A stretch of 24,167 nucleotides of DNA from assembly GCA_001579985.1 (NCBI GenBank), contig LRSR01014329.1, positions 1 to 24,167 of the forward strand, in the 5' to 3' direction. Under the pieces are notes generated by a model. The model had not been told where the DNA came from. It saw only the letters and a list, made by a program, of their open reading frames with translations, and ran no database searches. Shown piece by piece: positions 1 to 17,258 of the stretch. The translations under genes and the position numbers were made by a program. Position 1 is the stretch's first letter; every line of letters starts with the position of its first letter. The stretch is from Hypsibius dujardini (Eukaryota; Tardigrada; Eutardigrada; Parachela; Hypsibiidae).

Positions 1-332
1 TATATTTCACTCTGCACGTACCGGTGAGCTGGGATTTCACGTTGGATAACGCCCCTTCCGACTACGAAGACCACATCGCTCAGCGCTTCGCAATTGTCCA
101 GAAGGAACTGGCCTCGGTCAAGGAGACTCGACCGGTCGCACTGCCAGTTAGCAATCGCCGACTGGGCGGACGCCGGCGCAGCTTGCGCCGTCTCTTCCTC
201 CGATTCCTCACCGGAGTCCGTCGCGGGTTTATTGTCTAATTCGTCCTCCACGCTGATCGATCCCATCACTCGGAGGAGTTGCCTTGGAAGACCGGAAGCT
301 CGCCGCTCCGCCACTGGTTCAATTGTGGTCAT
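1..332 (-). CDS. BTB/POZ-domain protein, first coding exon (partial, runs off left edge)
   Basis: An uninterrupted frame runs from an ATG at 332 down to position 1 (110 codons). The first ~55 residues are low-complexity and acidic (SGEESEEE, then Ala-rich). Next come ANWQ and the start of a BTB domain: LLDNCEALSDVVFVVGRG followed by REIPAHRYV. The SDVxFxVG...xPAHR/KYV signature marks the N-terminal half of a BTB fold, and a W just before it is typical of the BTBD1/2/3/6 group. Many such proteins are dimeric adaptors for Cullin-3 ubiquitin ligases, but that role is inferred from the family only. A strong donor (CACCG|GTACGT, intron from 21) falls within the conserved HRYV, so the exon probably ends at 22 and the last few codons are intronic. 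The start has an A at -3. The rest of the BTB domain and any C-terminal domain lie outside the window. The subfamily assignment is uncertain. Confidence 0.8.
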   Translation of the reverse strand, partial: MTTIEPVAERRASGLPRQLLRVMGSISVEDELDNKPATDSGEESEEETAQAAPASAQSAIANWQCDRSSLLDRGQFLLDNCEALSDVVFVVGRGVIQREIPAHRYVQSEI

Positions 333-376
333 GATTTTGGCGTTCCCTTTTGGCGCAGGAGGTTCTTGCACACGAG

Positions 377-511
377 TTAAGCGTAGAGTGGGTTGGGTGT
401 CGGTTGAGTTGGGTGTTGGCTGGGTTGGGTGTTGGCTGGGTTGGGTGTCGGTTGAGTTGGGTGTCGGATGAGTTAAACGTAGGCTGAGTTGGGTGTCGGT
501 TAAGGCGTAGA
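377..511. repeat. Minisatellite of GTTGGGTGT-type units upstream of the BTB gene
   Basis: Imperfect tandem units built on GTTGGGTGTCGGTTGA and GTTGGGTGTTGGCTGG lie just 5' of the BTB start codon. A longer outer motif (GTTAAGCGTAG / GTTAAACGTAG) is also repeated. The strand is G/T-rich. The array sits in the likely 5' UTR or promoter of the minus-strand gene. Confidence 0.75.
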
Positions 512-1181
512 ATGGCCGAGGGAGTTGGATTAATTCTCCTGCGTTCTACAGTGTATACCTTACAGCACAGCTATGGACCCTGCTTGGCGAAGGAAAAACG
601 TCTGACTCTTCTACGCCTGAGAAGGGATCGGAACGCGCTCGTCTGAATTCCCAAGCATAGCACGCCCATTCCCATTATGAGGTAGGGACCCTGGAATAGG
701 CCACCCTGGAATCACAACTTCCAGACAGTTTTTCACTATAACCAAAATCCTAAACGCCAGAAAATTATTGATAACCCTGGTGGAACGCTCCCCAGATGTG
801 AAGAAAAGTTGTGGGAACATGTTTAAAAAAAAGAAATAAAAAACTCTGTTGGACGATTGGAGAAAGTTTACTATAGAGGGCGCTGACTACGCAGTGACTG
901 ATCAGTTTTCCGTTAACTGGCGACAGAGCGCCCCCTGCTGCACGATGGCCCATTCCAGGGTGCGGGAAAGTTAAGTGACCCATTCCAGGGCTCCTACCTC
1001 ACTGCACGAACGAGCAGGTAGCGTGATAGCACATTTACCCTGAGGCGTCATCACAAGCGGAAGGTGAGTGAGTCATTTGCAATTTAAATATTCCGGCGTC
1101 GCTGACTGAGCCCCAAAATAAACCCGGTACGACCCACGGATGGGTGGCGACCCACGGATATAACATATAAAATCAACGATA
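512..1181. other. Intergenic DNA, no gene recognised
   Basis: No coding exon could be supported on either strand. Small structures include a weak inverted pair around 877-936 (GAGGGCGCTG versus CAGAGCGCCCC) and a duplicated phrase, CCCATTCCAGGG, at about 949-990. A short duplicated GACCCACGGAT occurs near 1131-1160. These look like remnants of small repeats. Confidence 0.5.
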
Positions 1182-1380
1182 AGTTTGAGTACACTGGAGG
1201 GTCCGGGATATGGGCAAAAGGGGCGGAGCAGGGGGTGGCATGTTTGAGAATGAAAGAAAGCAGGAACAGGAACACAGCAACCGCTGCAGGTCAGGTGATT
1301 GATTGTTCGATTATTTGAAACGCACCCCCTGCCCCGCCTCTTTTGCCCATTCCCCGGACCCTCCAGTGTACTCAATTTGT
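1182..1380. mobile_element. Fold-back (MITE-like) element 1
   Basis: The left arm (about 1182-1238) contains TTGAGTACACTGGAGGGTCC followed by a GGGCAAAAGGGGCGG core. The right arm (about 1321-1380) is its near-perfect reverse complement, giving terminal inverted repeats of about 55 bp around an ~80-bp centre. The core (GGAGGGTCC...GGGCAAAAGGGGCGGGGCAGGGG) is shared with the elements at 2117-2534 and 3692-3906, although the outer ends differ. No coding capacity. Confidence 0.75.
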
Positions 1381-1414
1381 TGACTGTACGAAACGCGTCC
1401 GATCCCTTCACATA

Positions 1415-1560
1415 CTGTATTTCCGTGATAGATAGCGACAGCGTACGAGCTGTGGAACGTTTAATCGGCCACGGGGCGCTTGTGCTGTGTGTACGGTGCA
1501 CAGAGCCCGTGCACACGTTCCATTCCAGTACGTCTGTCGCTATCTATCGCGGAAATACAG
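1415..1560. mobile_element. Second MITE family, 146 bp, flanked by TA
   Basis: The two ends are inverted copies: CTGTATTTCCGTGATAGATA at the left and its near-perfect complement ending GCGGAAATACAG at the right, extending over about 27 bp. A TA dinucleotide lies directly outside each end (1413-1414 and 1561-1562), as expected for the target duplication of Tc1/mariner-type MITEs. There is no ORF that could be a transposase. Confidence 0.75.
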
Positions 1561-2116
1561 TACAGTAATACTTGCAGTGTTTTACGACGACTCAATACTG
1601 CCTGCCGAAAAACCAACCTTTGGCCATTTCGATTTTGACTCAAACAAATCAAATTAACTTGTCCATTTTTTTGCCAGCCCTCGAGGTCACAGGGATGCGG
1701 CCAAACTAACGAAAACTCCGTTTGATTCGATTTTGATTTTGATTTTGATTTGATTTGATTTGGTGGAGCTAAAAACAGTTTATCTTAAAAACGTAGTTTT
1801 GACAAAACCATTTTTTTGCTGCTGTGACCTTCCAATTTTTCGTGTGAAAACAATTCGACCTCGTAAATTCCAGCTCTTAGCCTAAAAAATTTGTAGTTAA
1901 AATCAATAATCTAATTTTCGAAATCAAATCAAACAAAAATTGGGTGAAACTAAAACTGATCAAACCAATTACACTGTTTGATTGATTGTTTGATTTGATA
2001 TGATCTGATGTGATTTGATTGGTTTGATTTGATTGCATCTCTATGTTCGGAGGTGAGGTGTAACGACGAATCGGGGTTGGAAAAGTGTATCCGGTGTTAA
2101 TTGTTAATTATAGGTG
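1561..2116. other. AT-rich intergenic DNA with GATTTGATTT simple repeat
   Basis: No gene is seen. Runs of GATTTTGATTTTGATTTGATTT occur at about 1716-1762 and again around 1976-2036, with complementary AAATCAAATC strings near 1900-1990. The two sets could pair as a loose inverted structure. Confidence 0.6.
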
Positions 2117-2534
2117 GGTGTGAATCGTGGGTCCCGGAAATGGGCGAAAGGGGCGGGTCAGGGGTAATGCTTGACCAATCAACCAATCAACCAACGAAGC
2201 TCCGATAGTACAGTAAGCGACAGAATTTATTCTAACGGAGGATCCAGGAAATGGGCAAAAGGGGCGGGTCAGGGGTACTACTTGACGAATCAACCAATCA
2301 AACACCGTAGCTCCGATAGTACAGTAAGCGACAGAATTTATTCTAACGGAGGGTCCCGGAAATGGGCAAAAGGGGCGGGTCAGGGGTAATACTTGAACAA
2401 TCAACCAATCAAACACCGGAGCTCCGCAGCAATTGGAGTAGCGTTGATTGGTTGATTGTTTACTTATTACCCCTGCCCCGCCCCTTTCGCCCATTTCCGG
2501 GATCCTCCATTAGATTAAATTCTGTCGTTTACTG
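2117..2534. mobile_element. Composite fold-back element with tandemly multiplied left arm
   Basis: The left arm occurs three times in tandem (about 2117-2210, 2211-2321 and 2322-2430; unit about 111 bp). Each contains GGGTCC/GGATCC, GGAAATGGGCAAAAGGGGCGGG and a CCAATCAACCAATCAA segment. A single inverted right arm follows (about 2440-2534). Outer ends read TA-CAGTAAGCGACAG at 2209 and CTGTCGTTTACTG-TA at 2536, consistent with a TA target site. It is the same family as the element at 3692-3906. Confidence 0.75.
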
Positions 2535-2540
2535 TAACAC

Positions 2541-2813
2541 GTAATGTACGTGTAACACGCGCAATGCATTTGCGACATCCATTTCCATACAACGATCACT
2601 ACGACAACGGCTGCAACTAAATATACTGACGTGATGGCTTCGCGCACTGCAAGAGCATTACGTCGTTATCCTAGCCCGGAGTGCAGGTAAGCTCATGCGT
2701 GGATCCATAGGTCTAAGTTTACCGTGGGTCTATTTCTACGGCACGAAGCTATCGCGTCACTTGAGCAGATGTTCTTCCAGCTTGGAGAGTGTGCACGCCG
2801 TTGTAGGGTCCCG
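2541..2813. other. Globin upstream region, no exon recognised
   Basis: Single-copy sequence between the composite fold-back element and the CCAAT cluster. It probably holds distal promoter sequence of the globin gene. A non-coding first exon cannot be excluded, but none can be shown. Confidence 0.4.
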
Positions 2814-2870
2814 CCAATTCACCTGATGGACAGCCAATTCACCTGATGGACAGCCAATCTTACTGACGTG
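2814..2870 (+). promoter_or_regulatory. Triple CCAAT-box cluster with ACGTG motif upstream of globin
   Basis: CCAAT occurs at 2814-2818, 2834-2838 and 2854-2858. It is carried by a 20-bp direct repeat (CCAATTCACCTGATGGACAG), so the boxes are exactly 20 bp apart, about two helical turns. Each full repeat also contains an E-box (CACCTG). An ACGTG core, the consensus used by HIF-type bHLH-PAS factors, follows at 2866-2870. The cluster ends about 110 bp before the globin start codon. The motifs are plainly visible; their function is inferred. Confidence 0.5.
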
Positions 2871-2979
2871 CGGGCACGAAGCAAAAGGTCCATCCACGGT
2901 GCCATTCGGCTCTTCGACCAGGTCAAAATAACTGAAGAGCACAGGAGAGTTCCCTTCCCGTTGATATGGTTGATTATTG

Positions 2980-5268
2980 ATGGGAAGCGGATTAAGCAGT
3001 GCCTGTGCATACTTGACGGGTCGACGCTCCGACGTACCCGATCGGGTGACGGGACTGACGGACCGGGAGAAGCGTGCCATCCAGGAGACCTGGCGGCTCG
3101 TCTATCGTGACCTCAAGGGAAATGGTGTGGAACTCTTTGTACGGTAAGGAACGAGCCACAATCGTGCGCACATTCAGCGTTTCTCATTAAAGCTCCATAT
3201 CAAATTATGCGTTGATGAAAATGGCTCGACCGAATTCGGAGCGTCTGATGTTGTAGCTACTTCAGCCGTCACCCGTCCTATAAGAAGGCTTTCGAAAGTT
3301 TGAAGGACGTCCGACTGCAGGACATCGGTAAAAGCCATAAACTGCGAGCACATTCGGTTCAAGTTATGCAGTAAGTCCGAACGTTTCTACGAGCATTTTC
3401 TCCGTAAAAAGAACATCTAAGAACATCTTTGTGGAAGTGACAGTTTTTTATCATACTTTTTATTTTCCTGCTGTAGCGCTTTGACCGCCGTCATCGGTAA
3501 GTCTGACGACGGGGAAACGGTCGCACGGGTATCTGCCATGTCTGTTTTTGTTTTAGACAATCTCGGTGATCCGGATATTTTGGTTTCCCTTCTTATGAAG
3601 GTAATGCAGATAACTAATAAACATTCTTGCGTGATGTGTGTATCATTCTCCGGCATGCCTCTGTAAACGGCATACACGGAGACGCATAGTACAGAAAGCG
3701 ACAGAATTTATTCTAACGGAGGGTCCCGGAAATAGGCAAAAGGGGGCGGGGCAGGGGTTATAATCGAACAATCAACCAATCAACTCTACTCCGATTGCTC
3801 CGGAGCTCCGCTGGTTGATTGGTTGATTGGTCAAGTATTACCCCCGCCCCGCCCCTTTTGCCCATTTCCGGGACCCTCCGTTAAGATTTAATTCGGTCGC
3901 TTACTGTAAATCGGCGTATACATCGAGTGTATATATCGAGTATGTCCTTTCTGGACTATCTGTCTGTGCATTTGTATACCCGCATTGGTATAACCTTGAA
4001 TTGAGCATGCTGTTGAAGTCCACATTAATTAAAGTCTTCAATTGAAATGTATGCGTATTTTCCCAGACTGGGCGGAACCACGCGAAACGCGGAATGCTTG
4101 CGGAGCATTTTACGGTAACGGCCCTGCTGCAAACATAGACACCACGATACTGCCTTTGGTAGAGGTCTTACCTATAAGAATACGGAGTGGCTATTTTTAA
4201 CCCATTTTTGGGGCCCAATAGCACCCCGGCTATTTTACCCCTCCCAAGGGCCCAAGGGCCTGGCTACTTTACCTCTCTCTATATACATCACAAAGGGGCC
4301 AAATCGCGCCCCTGCTATGTTAACCTTCCCATGTTGTCCGTCTGTCTGTCAGTCTTTCCGTTGTCCATCCGTTCGTTAACCGTTCGTCCGTTGTCGAGCA
4401 GATGGTCGAACACCGGGCAACGGCCGAATGAATAGCGGACGGATGGACGGATGGACGACGGACGGATGACGGACGGACGGAGGACGGACGGATAACGGAC
4501 GGACGGATAACGGACGCATAACGAACGGATAAGGGACGGACGACGGATGGGTAACGGACGGACGACGGATGGGTAACGGACGGACGACGGACGGATAGCA
4601 TGGTAGGAGTAAAATAGCCAGGGCGCTATTTTTTCCCTAGTGATGTATTCAGGGAGGGGTAAAATAGCCAGAGTTCTGTTGGGTCCCAGGGAAGGGTAAA
4701 ATAGCCAGAGTTCTGTTGGGTCCCAGGGAAGGGTAAAATAGCCCGGGTGCTGTTTAGCCCCACGCACCACAAGGAAGGGTAGTATAGCTATAGTCATAAG
4801 AATATTTGTTCCTGATATGCGATATCTTTGTCCAGTAGACCCTTCACGTGACGACAGTGGACTTTCTCGCCTTTAAGTTAGGCCACAATTTCGGCAACAT
4901 CCACAAAACGGCTTGGAACAAAATGCTTGAAGTGGTGAGAACTCCGTACAATAATGTCTGTCGGCTTCTTCTTTCTCGAAGTCAAATTTAGGAGGTACGT
5001 ATGCCTTTCATTTACGAAACAGGTTATGGCCATTATCGAACAAGGCATCGACGCCGAAACCGATGACGCCAAGCACAAGGAGCGCCAGCTCGCGCTCAAC
5101 TCAAAAGCAGCTGAAGAGGCGGCACCGAAGGAGAAGGAATTCGAAGTTGGAATGGTGATTCCTGGCCCGGAGCCTGCACAAGCAGTAACGGCAAGGGTCG
5201 CTGTTCCTGCTGCAGCTGCAGCCGCCGCCACTCCCGCCGACGTTCCCCCAGCCAAACCCGCCCATTAA
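2980..5268 (+). CDS. Globin, putatively N-myristoylated, seven coding exons, 243 aa
   Basis: Exons: 2980-3143, 3257-3370, 3477-3496, 3557-3600, 4067-4114, 4839-4934, 5023-5268 (732 nt, in phase throughout, stop TAA). A haem protein of the globin fold; O2 binding, redox or signalling use is inferred only. Exon 1 encodes MGSGLSSAC, a myristoylation-type start with a nearby Cys, then the A/B helices (TDREKRAIQETW). Exon 2 gives HPSYKKAFESLKD (CD1 Phe) and LRAHSVQVM (distal His E7). Exon 5 gives NHAKRG (proximal His F8). Exon 6 gives FLAFKLG...TAWNKML (G/H helices). Exon 7 completes helix H (MAIIEQGID) and adds a ~60-residue charged, then Ala/Pro-rich tail. An in-frame TGA at 2971 lies upstream of the ATG. 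The dual-acylation-type N-terminus resembles globin X-like membrane globins. Introns 4 and 5 carry repeat elements. Exon 3 is only 20 nt, and intron 3 is 60 nt and open. Confidence 0.88.
3692..3906. mobile_element. Intact MITE in globin intron 4, 215 bp, TA-flanked
   Basis: The terminal inverted arms are about 95 bp each: CAGAAAGCGACAGAATTTAT...GGAGGGTCCCGGAAA at the left and the complement ending GGTCGCTTACTG at the right. TA lies directly outside both ends (3690-3691 and 3907-3908). The inner arms contain the ATCAACCAATCAAC / GTTGATTGGTTGATTGG pair around a short GC-rich loop. There is no ORF; it would have depended on a transposase elsewhere. It is the cleanest copy of the family in this window. 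Confidence 0.8.
4185..4798. repeat. Composite repeat filling globin intron 5
   Basis: The left part (about 4185-4325) and right part (about 4600-4798) are imperfect inverted copies. Both hold GGCTATTTTACCCCTCCC-type strings or their complement GGGAGGGGTAAAATAGCC, and a TATACATCAC / GTGATGTAT pair. The right part is itself tandem, with GGGAAGGGTAAAATAGCCAG repeated near 4630, 4655, 4691 and 4729. Between the arms, about 4434-4598 is a GGACGGACGGATAAC-type minisatellite. No coding capacity is credible. Confidence 0.7.
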
Positions 5269-5365
5269 AGCGCTTCTGGGTTCTGCTTCCGCGCTGGCCC
5301 GTAAAACGTTCTCAATTGCTTCTGATCTTTCCGCGAGCTACGGTTTCTTGCTCTGTGTGAAGTGC

Positions 5366-5371
5366 AATAAA
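5366..5371 (+). terminator. Polyadenylation signal of the globin gene
   Basis: AATAAA lies 98 nt after the globin stop codon. It sits in a 10-bp tandem duplication (AGTGCAATAA twice, 5361-5380), so a second, weaker AATAAT follows at once. Confidence 0.65.
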
Positions 5372-5380
5372 GTGCAATAA

Positions 5381-5925
5381 TGAATGTGTACAGTGTATAA
5401 ACTAAATAACATGTGGTCACATTGCCACATTTTGATGTGAATTGTGGATTAAGCAGAGCCTACTGATTTTCCATATATGCAGTCCGACACATAGGCGTCA
5501 AGTGATTAGATCTGTTCGAGGGTAGCTCGGTCAACAACTGCAATCGTACTCTATGGGTGGGTTCGGGAAAGTTGGACTGGAGCGCGGTATATTTTTTCAA
5601 TTACCGCATTTACACTGCGGAATAGCAAAGTGAACAATGGCATTTGAACTTGTGAACTAAGACCATTCCCGGTTGAAAGAGGTTATCACGTGGCAGTTCG
5701 TGATCGTAGACCGAGCTCCACAGACCGACCCTGTGAGAAGCTGTTGTTTTGTAACATTAGCAAGTCGTTGACAAGAAGCGCAAGATTTCCGAAATTTCTA
5801 GTTAATAAGATGTTTTTTTTCGGTGAGTGATCTTTTTCGCGTTTCGGGTCGGGGTTCCGGATGGGTTCGGGTCCATTGGGGTCCGGTGTAAGACTGCGGC
5901 TGATATTTTAGTTTGTCTGTTTTAG
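5381..5925. other. Intergenic DNA between globin and protease pseudogene
   Basis: No coding exon is recognised. Upstream exons of the protease (signal peptide, activation site) would be expected here but could not be identified on either strand. A polypyrimidine stretch ending TGTTTTAG at 5918-5925 is a plausible acceptor for the first recognisable protease exon. Confidence 0.45.
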
Positions 5926-7671
<1,746 letters not shown>

Positions 7672-7677
7672 CCAGTG

Positions 7678-9511
7678 TCTGGTTTGCCAGGGTGATCTGT
7701 CCGTGTACAGTAGTTGGCACTCGAACCAAATGAAAAGGCGGATGAATATGTAGAATAAGAGTATGTTGCAGGATAAATGCGAGTAAAGTAAAACGGAAGG
7801 ACACACTCCATTGAAAAGTGGTGGCAAAAAGGAAGAAGAAGAAGAAACTACGAACAAAGCGATTATACCGCTTGCAGCAAAAGTGTAAGCTAGCAGTGGT
7901 AGTTATAAGGCAATAGCAAAAAGAGAGCCGCTGCTGACCACGATGGCGCGCTTTTTGACTCTCAATCACAATAGTTATCTTTGAAATGACCGGTGTAAAA
8001 TGTGTACGATACAATGCCGTAGGTGTGTATACGCATACTGCACACTACCGTCTATATACTCAAGGCCACAGGTCAGATCAGGAGAAATGAAAAAGGAGTC
8101 GAGGGAGGCGCAGCGCACGGATGTCCACATGTGTCCGTGCGTCTGGTGTGGGCTGGCTTGCTCTTTCGTATTTCGTTCTGTATATCTTATATACTCCGGT
8201 GTGACAACGGAAGATTCTTTTTTTGGAGGAGGGAAAAACAGCTGGGGCTTGATGATAAGATAACCCGCGGTGGGGGCGGATTGGGATACGGCTAAATTAG
8301 TGGTGGTTCCGTTCGGCCTTCTTCTGGCCGGAAAGGGCCGAGTAGGACAGATTCTCTGTGAACAAGGAAGGAGTACACATTCCTACGCTATCCCGAAGTG
8401 AGAGACAATCCCACACGTCATGGTCATTTCTGCCTGCCGATGTCATGGATGTGTAGTTCTCTACAGTTACGATGGACCAACCGTGGGGACACGTTAGTCG
8501 ACGATCAGCAGGTGACGAGGGGATGCATTCGGTTATTCGGTCATTCCACCCACATCAGGGAGCACGGTTAGCCGCAGGTATCGCAGGAGGGGTCCCACCG
8601 GGAAGGCCCGCAAAACGTCACACACAAGCGCAACGTGTGCCAAACGGATGCGCATCAACAGTCTCATCATGCAGGGTAGCCTTCACATGCGGTACGGGAA
8701 ATGGGATTGGAACGGGTGAGGACCAACAACAGCACACGCACACGGGTTCAATTTCCAGTGTTTTTACAACCGCATTTTTCAGTTAATCAAAAAACCTCCA
8801 GGCGAAACAACAAACAACAGGCACTGAAATAAATATGAAAGGGGTGTGAAAGAGAGGCGCACCCAGACCGGTGGGTGAAGATCCCTCTCACAAAAAAAGT
8901 AGTAAATAACGAGCTGGCAGCAGCAGAAAGTATGAACACCCCAACTCAGCCCCTGAACAAACATCACTCCGGGATCGGGATGGCTAACAAAAAAACCTCA
9001 ATATCACGCAAATTTTCTCGATCTCACTCTCACTCTCAGTCTCTTCTCTCTCTTCTCTCTCGCTCTCTCGCTTGTCGTAAACAAAACAACACAACCAATC
9101 AGAGTCTCTTAAAGTGCAAAACAAAAATGTCTTCCGTCTCGTATCTCAAATCAATCTCATTCTCAAATTGCAAGGTAAAAAACACTGCGACGAAGATTCA
9201 GGTGTGTGTGGGTGTGGCCGGGTCGCCTGCGCTTGCGCGCGCTCGTGCATTTCTTCGGACGAGGAGTACAGCACAGCACAGCACGTCACGGTGACAGCAA
9301 GAGAGAGAGGGGGAATATAAATAAGGATGTTGGTTGCAGGCCTCTCGACTCTCCACCACTTTTTGGACACAAGTGAGAGCGAGAGAGCGAGAGACGTGGG
9401 AGGAGACAAACGAGGGACAGGGGGGCAAAAATATGAACAGGGCCGGTGGTTGTTGTAGAGAAGAAGGATGGTTTGCAGCAGGGGGAGGAGGATAGTGTTT
9501 TTGCAGGGTTA
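7678..9511. other. Intergenic DNA and probable 3' region of SERCA
   Basis: No coding exon is recognised on either strand. A CT-rich run lies at about 9016-9072 and a GAGA-rich run near 9372-9392. The 3' UTR of the minus-strand SERCA gene must begin at 9511. No AATAAA was found in that direction down to about 8000, so its end cannot be placed. Confidence 0.5.
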
Positions 9512-16134
<6,623 letters not shown>

Positions 16135-17227
16135 CCTTCCTTCTCGCGAGGTGAGTGCGAGTCCACCTGGGCCGACCGGACGGCGGAGGAGGTCCCTTCA
16201 GCAGTCCCCGTCACTCACTTCCGTGAGGTCCACGCGCACTCCTTCCTGACGCGTCGATCAACTTGCGATTCTGCAAGGACGAATAAAAAATTCCTGCCCC
16301 CGTTGTCCGAATACAAATCTATTTTTTCTCTGGATTCGGAAACCGAAAAGTGAAACGAGTGGCTGGGTGCCACGCGGAGGCTGGAGGAGACAAGTGAACT
16401 TATTTTTTACTCGTACAAGCAGCTGCACTGTACCAAAGTGCAGCTGATTGTATACAGCGTTGGAAATTTGCTCAACCGTAAATAGTAGCACAGCAAATTC
16501 CCTGTAGACCCTTAACGATGTGTATGTGTAGAGCCTACGTGCACTACAGGACCCGGGATTGGAAGCGTTGTAATTAAGCAGGCTCTCGACTGCTCGGTCA
16601 CATTTCGCCTCCAGGTCTGAGTCAGTTTTTTATTTTCAAAAATCAGGTTTTTTTTGCAAAATATAGCCTTTGGAAATTATAACAACAGAAAGCCGGTTCA
16701 GTTTCTCCCGAGCGCTTTCCGGTAGACACTGCTAATGAACGCTTTTGCGACTGCAAAAAGTGAGTCGGCAAAAATGGAATTTCCATGAGTAGGAGATTAA
16801 TTGAATGGGTTTCGCCTACCCCGTATCAGTCCTATGGACTCATGTTTTGATTCGCTGGGAAACGCGGCAAGTGGGAAACAACAAACTCACCCTGTGTGTT
16901 CTCCAGATGGACAGAGTATTTAATTCCAATAGGATGATCGGTAATTAAAGAAAACACAGATGATGATGACGATGATGGGATGGTTCCTCTTGTATCTTAT
17001 TGATAAGATGATGACTGTTGAGTGTCCGCACTGCCGCTGAAGGATGTAGAGTGCGCGTGTGTGTCGGGGTTTTTCCGGGATGCAGGGGAACTAAATTTTT
17101 ATGTCGGAGTCTAGAGTTGATAGCTGCGGCATCCACTCAGTCGGTGCAAAAATCCCTTCCTGATATGTGTCATACAGAGAGTGGAGGGGAGGAGTTGAAG
17201 TGTGGCAGTCTGACGTTCTGCCTAGCC

Positions 17228-17258
17228 ATTGGTCGAGCCAAAACGCACTGATGAGTCA
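17228..17258. promoter_or_regulatory. CCAAT box (minus strand) beside an AP-1 site
   Basis: ATTGG at 17228-17232 is CCAAT on the minus strand, in the SERCA direction. A perfect AP-1 heptamer TGAGTCA follows at 17252-17258, next to a CG-rich stretch. It is a plausible promoter-proximal cluster about 1.1 kb upstream of the SERCA start codon, supported by motifs only. Confidence 0.3.

Noticed and set aside
24-471. Two overlapping plus-strand open frames (71 and 125 codons)
   Set aside because: They are antisense to a minus-strand BTB exon with clear family motifs, and the longer one runs into the GTTGGGTGT minisatellite.
4315-4797. Minus-strand 160-codon frame rich in Ser/Arg/Pro
   Set aside because: It is a translation of the GGACGGACGG minisatellite and flanking repeats inside a globin intron.
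4878-5255. Minus-strand 125-codon Ala/Ser-rich frame
   Set aside because: It is the shadow of globin exons 6 and 7; splice sites and homology support the plus strand.
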